Source: Bacteroidota bacterium (GTDB taxonomy: Bacteria; Bacteroidota; Ignavibacteria; Kapaibacteriales; UBA2268). From it: a DNA stretch of 6,823 bases. Both the position numbers and the translations under genes were made by a program. Of this stretch, positions 6,445-6,823 are shown in pieces. Numbering within the stretch: position 1 is the first letter of the stretch; the number at the start of each line of letters is the position of its first letter. The notes under the pieces are model-generated. The model ran no database searches and was not told where the DNA came from. It saw only the letters and a program-made list of their open reading frames with translations. The stretch spans positions 1 through 6,823 of the forward strand of contig JAKIZN010000085.1 of NCBI GenBank assembly GCA_022708005.1, written 5' to 3'.

Positions 6445-6823
6445 ATGAATTTCGATATTAAAAGGGTTGAAACAAAATCCGAACTAAAACAATTTGTTAA
6501 ATCACAATGGAATTTCTATAAAAACGACGCAAACTTCGTCCCACCTTTGATAGCCGACAAGCTAAAAACGCTTGACAAAGTAAAAAATCCGTTTTATAAA
6601 CATTCGCAAATGGAGCTATTCTTGGCTGTTCGTAATGGCGAGATAATAGGCAGAATCGCCGCAATTGTCAATGAAAGTCATAATATTATCCATAAGGACA
6701 AAGTAGGCTTTTTTGGCTTTTTTGAGTGCGTTAATGAGCAAGAAGTTGCTAATGCTTTATTTAAGGTTGCAACGGATTGGCTTAAAGATCAAGGAATGGA
6801 CACTATTCGCGGTCCTCACAACC
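6445..6823 (+). CDS. GNAT-like acyl-CoA N-acyltransferase, N-terminal part (truncated by window edge)
   Basis: The first 126 codons of a gene that continues past the right edge. It matches a family I know from Bacteroidota and Chlorobiota, usually annotated as hypothetical or GNAT-fold acyltransferase. Seen are QWNFYKNDANFVPPL (21-35, compare the family's lYk.dp.wVPPL), KNPFYKHSQMELFLAVRNGE (47-66), IIGRIAAIVN (67-76), the hallmark VGFFGFFEC (87-95) and, after an acidic helix, GMDTIRGPHN (117-126), matching the family's G...irGP.N. In GNAT proteins the GRIAAI strand and following segment help bind the acyl-CoA; the acceptor here is unknown. AGG at 6435-6437 is a possible ribosome-binding site, seven bases from ATG 6445 and four from the adjacent ATG 6442, so 6445 is preferred. 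The gene probably shares a transcript with the lipoprotein gene. It is incomplete because the window ends, not because of a mutation. Confidence 0.84.
   Translation, partial: MNFDIKRVETKSELKQFVKSQWNFYKNDANFVPPLIADKLKTLDKVKNPFYKHSQMELFLAVRNGEIIGRIAAIVNESHNIIHKDKVGFFGFFECVNEQEVANALFKVATDWLKDQGMDTIRGPHN

Noticed and set aside
6706..6723. Tandem repeat of GGCTTTTTT
   Set aside because: It simply encodes the conserved GFFGFF motif of the acyltransferase family and does not indicate a mobile or slipping repeat.

Overview
The window is an ordinary-looking stretch of bacterial chromosome, AT-rich by eye and densely coded. All seven recognisable genes are on the + strand. In order they are: adenine deaminase (ade); a small protein of unknown function; a two-component regulator with a receiver domain, a degraded HD-GYP domain and a C-terminal accessory domain; aspartate kinase (lysC-like); a SprA-related putative metalloprotease; an ABC/MCE-transport auxiliary lipoprotein; and the start of a GNAT-like acyltransferase that runs off the right edge. 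I see no tRNA, rRNA, CRISPR array, insertion sequence or other mobile element.

Organism (inference): probably a Gram-negative member of the Bacteroidota/Chlorobiota (FCB) neighbourhood, perhaps an Ignavibacteria- or Kapabacteria-like lineage. Most starts lack a clear Shine-Dalgarno sequence and have A/T-rich leaders. The outer-membrane-type auxiliary lipoprotein implies two membranes. The last gene belongs to a family I associate with Bacteroidota and Chlorobiota. Receiver-HD-GYP regulators are more typical of the deeper branches than of classical Bacteroidia. A 16S or marker-gene placement would be needed to decide.

Layout: (1) 67-2093, ade and the small unknown gene overlap by one base (TAATG), so they are probably co-translated. 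(2) A 78-bp gap with no clear promoter or terminator. (3) 2172-4975, the regulator and aspartate kinase are only 2 bp apart, again suggesting one transcript. (4) A gap of about 94 bp with a weak promoter candidate, then the SprA-related gene. (5) A 90-bp A/T-rich gap, then the lipoprotein and acyltransferase genes, 13 bp apart.

The genes do not form one obvious pathway: purine salvage, signalling, aspartate-family amino-acid synthesis, a possible surface or periplasmic protease-like protein, and envelope lipid transport sit side by side. The most notable feature is the regulator. Its receiver domain keeps every expected catalytic residue, but the HD-GYP domain has lost the HD dyad and other metal ligands, so it is probably a phosphorylation-controlled, non-catalytic output domain. 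I did not find a convincing new multi-gene system.
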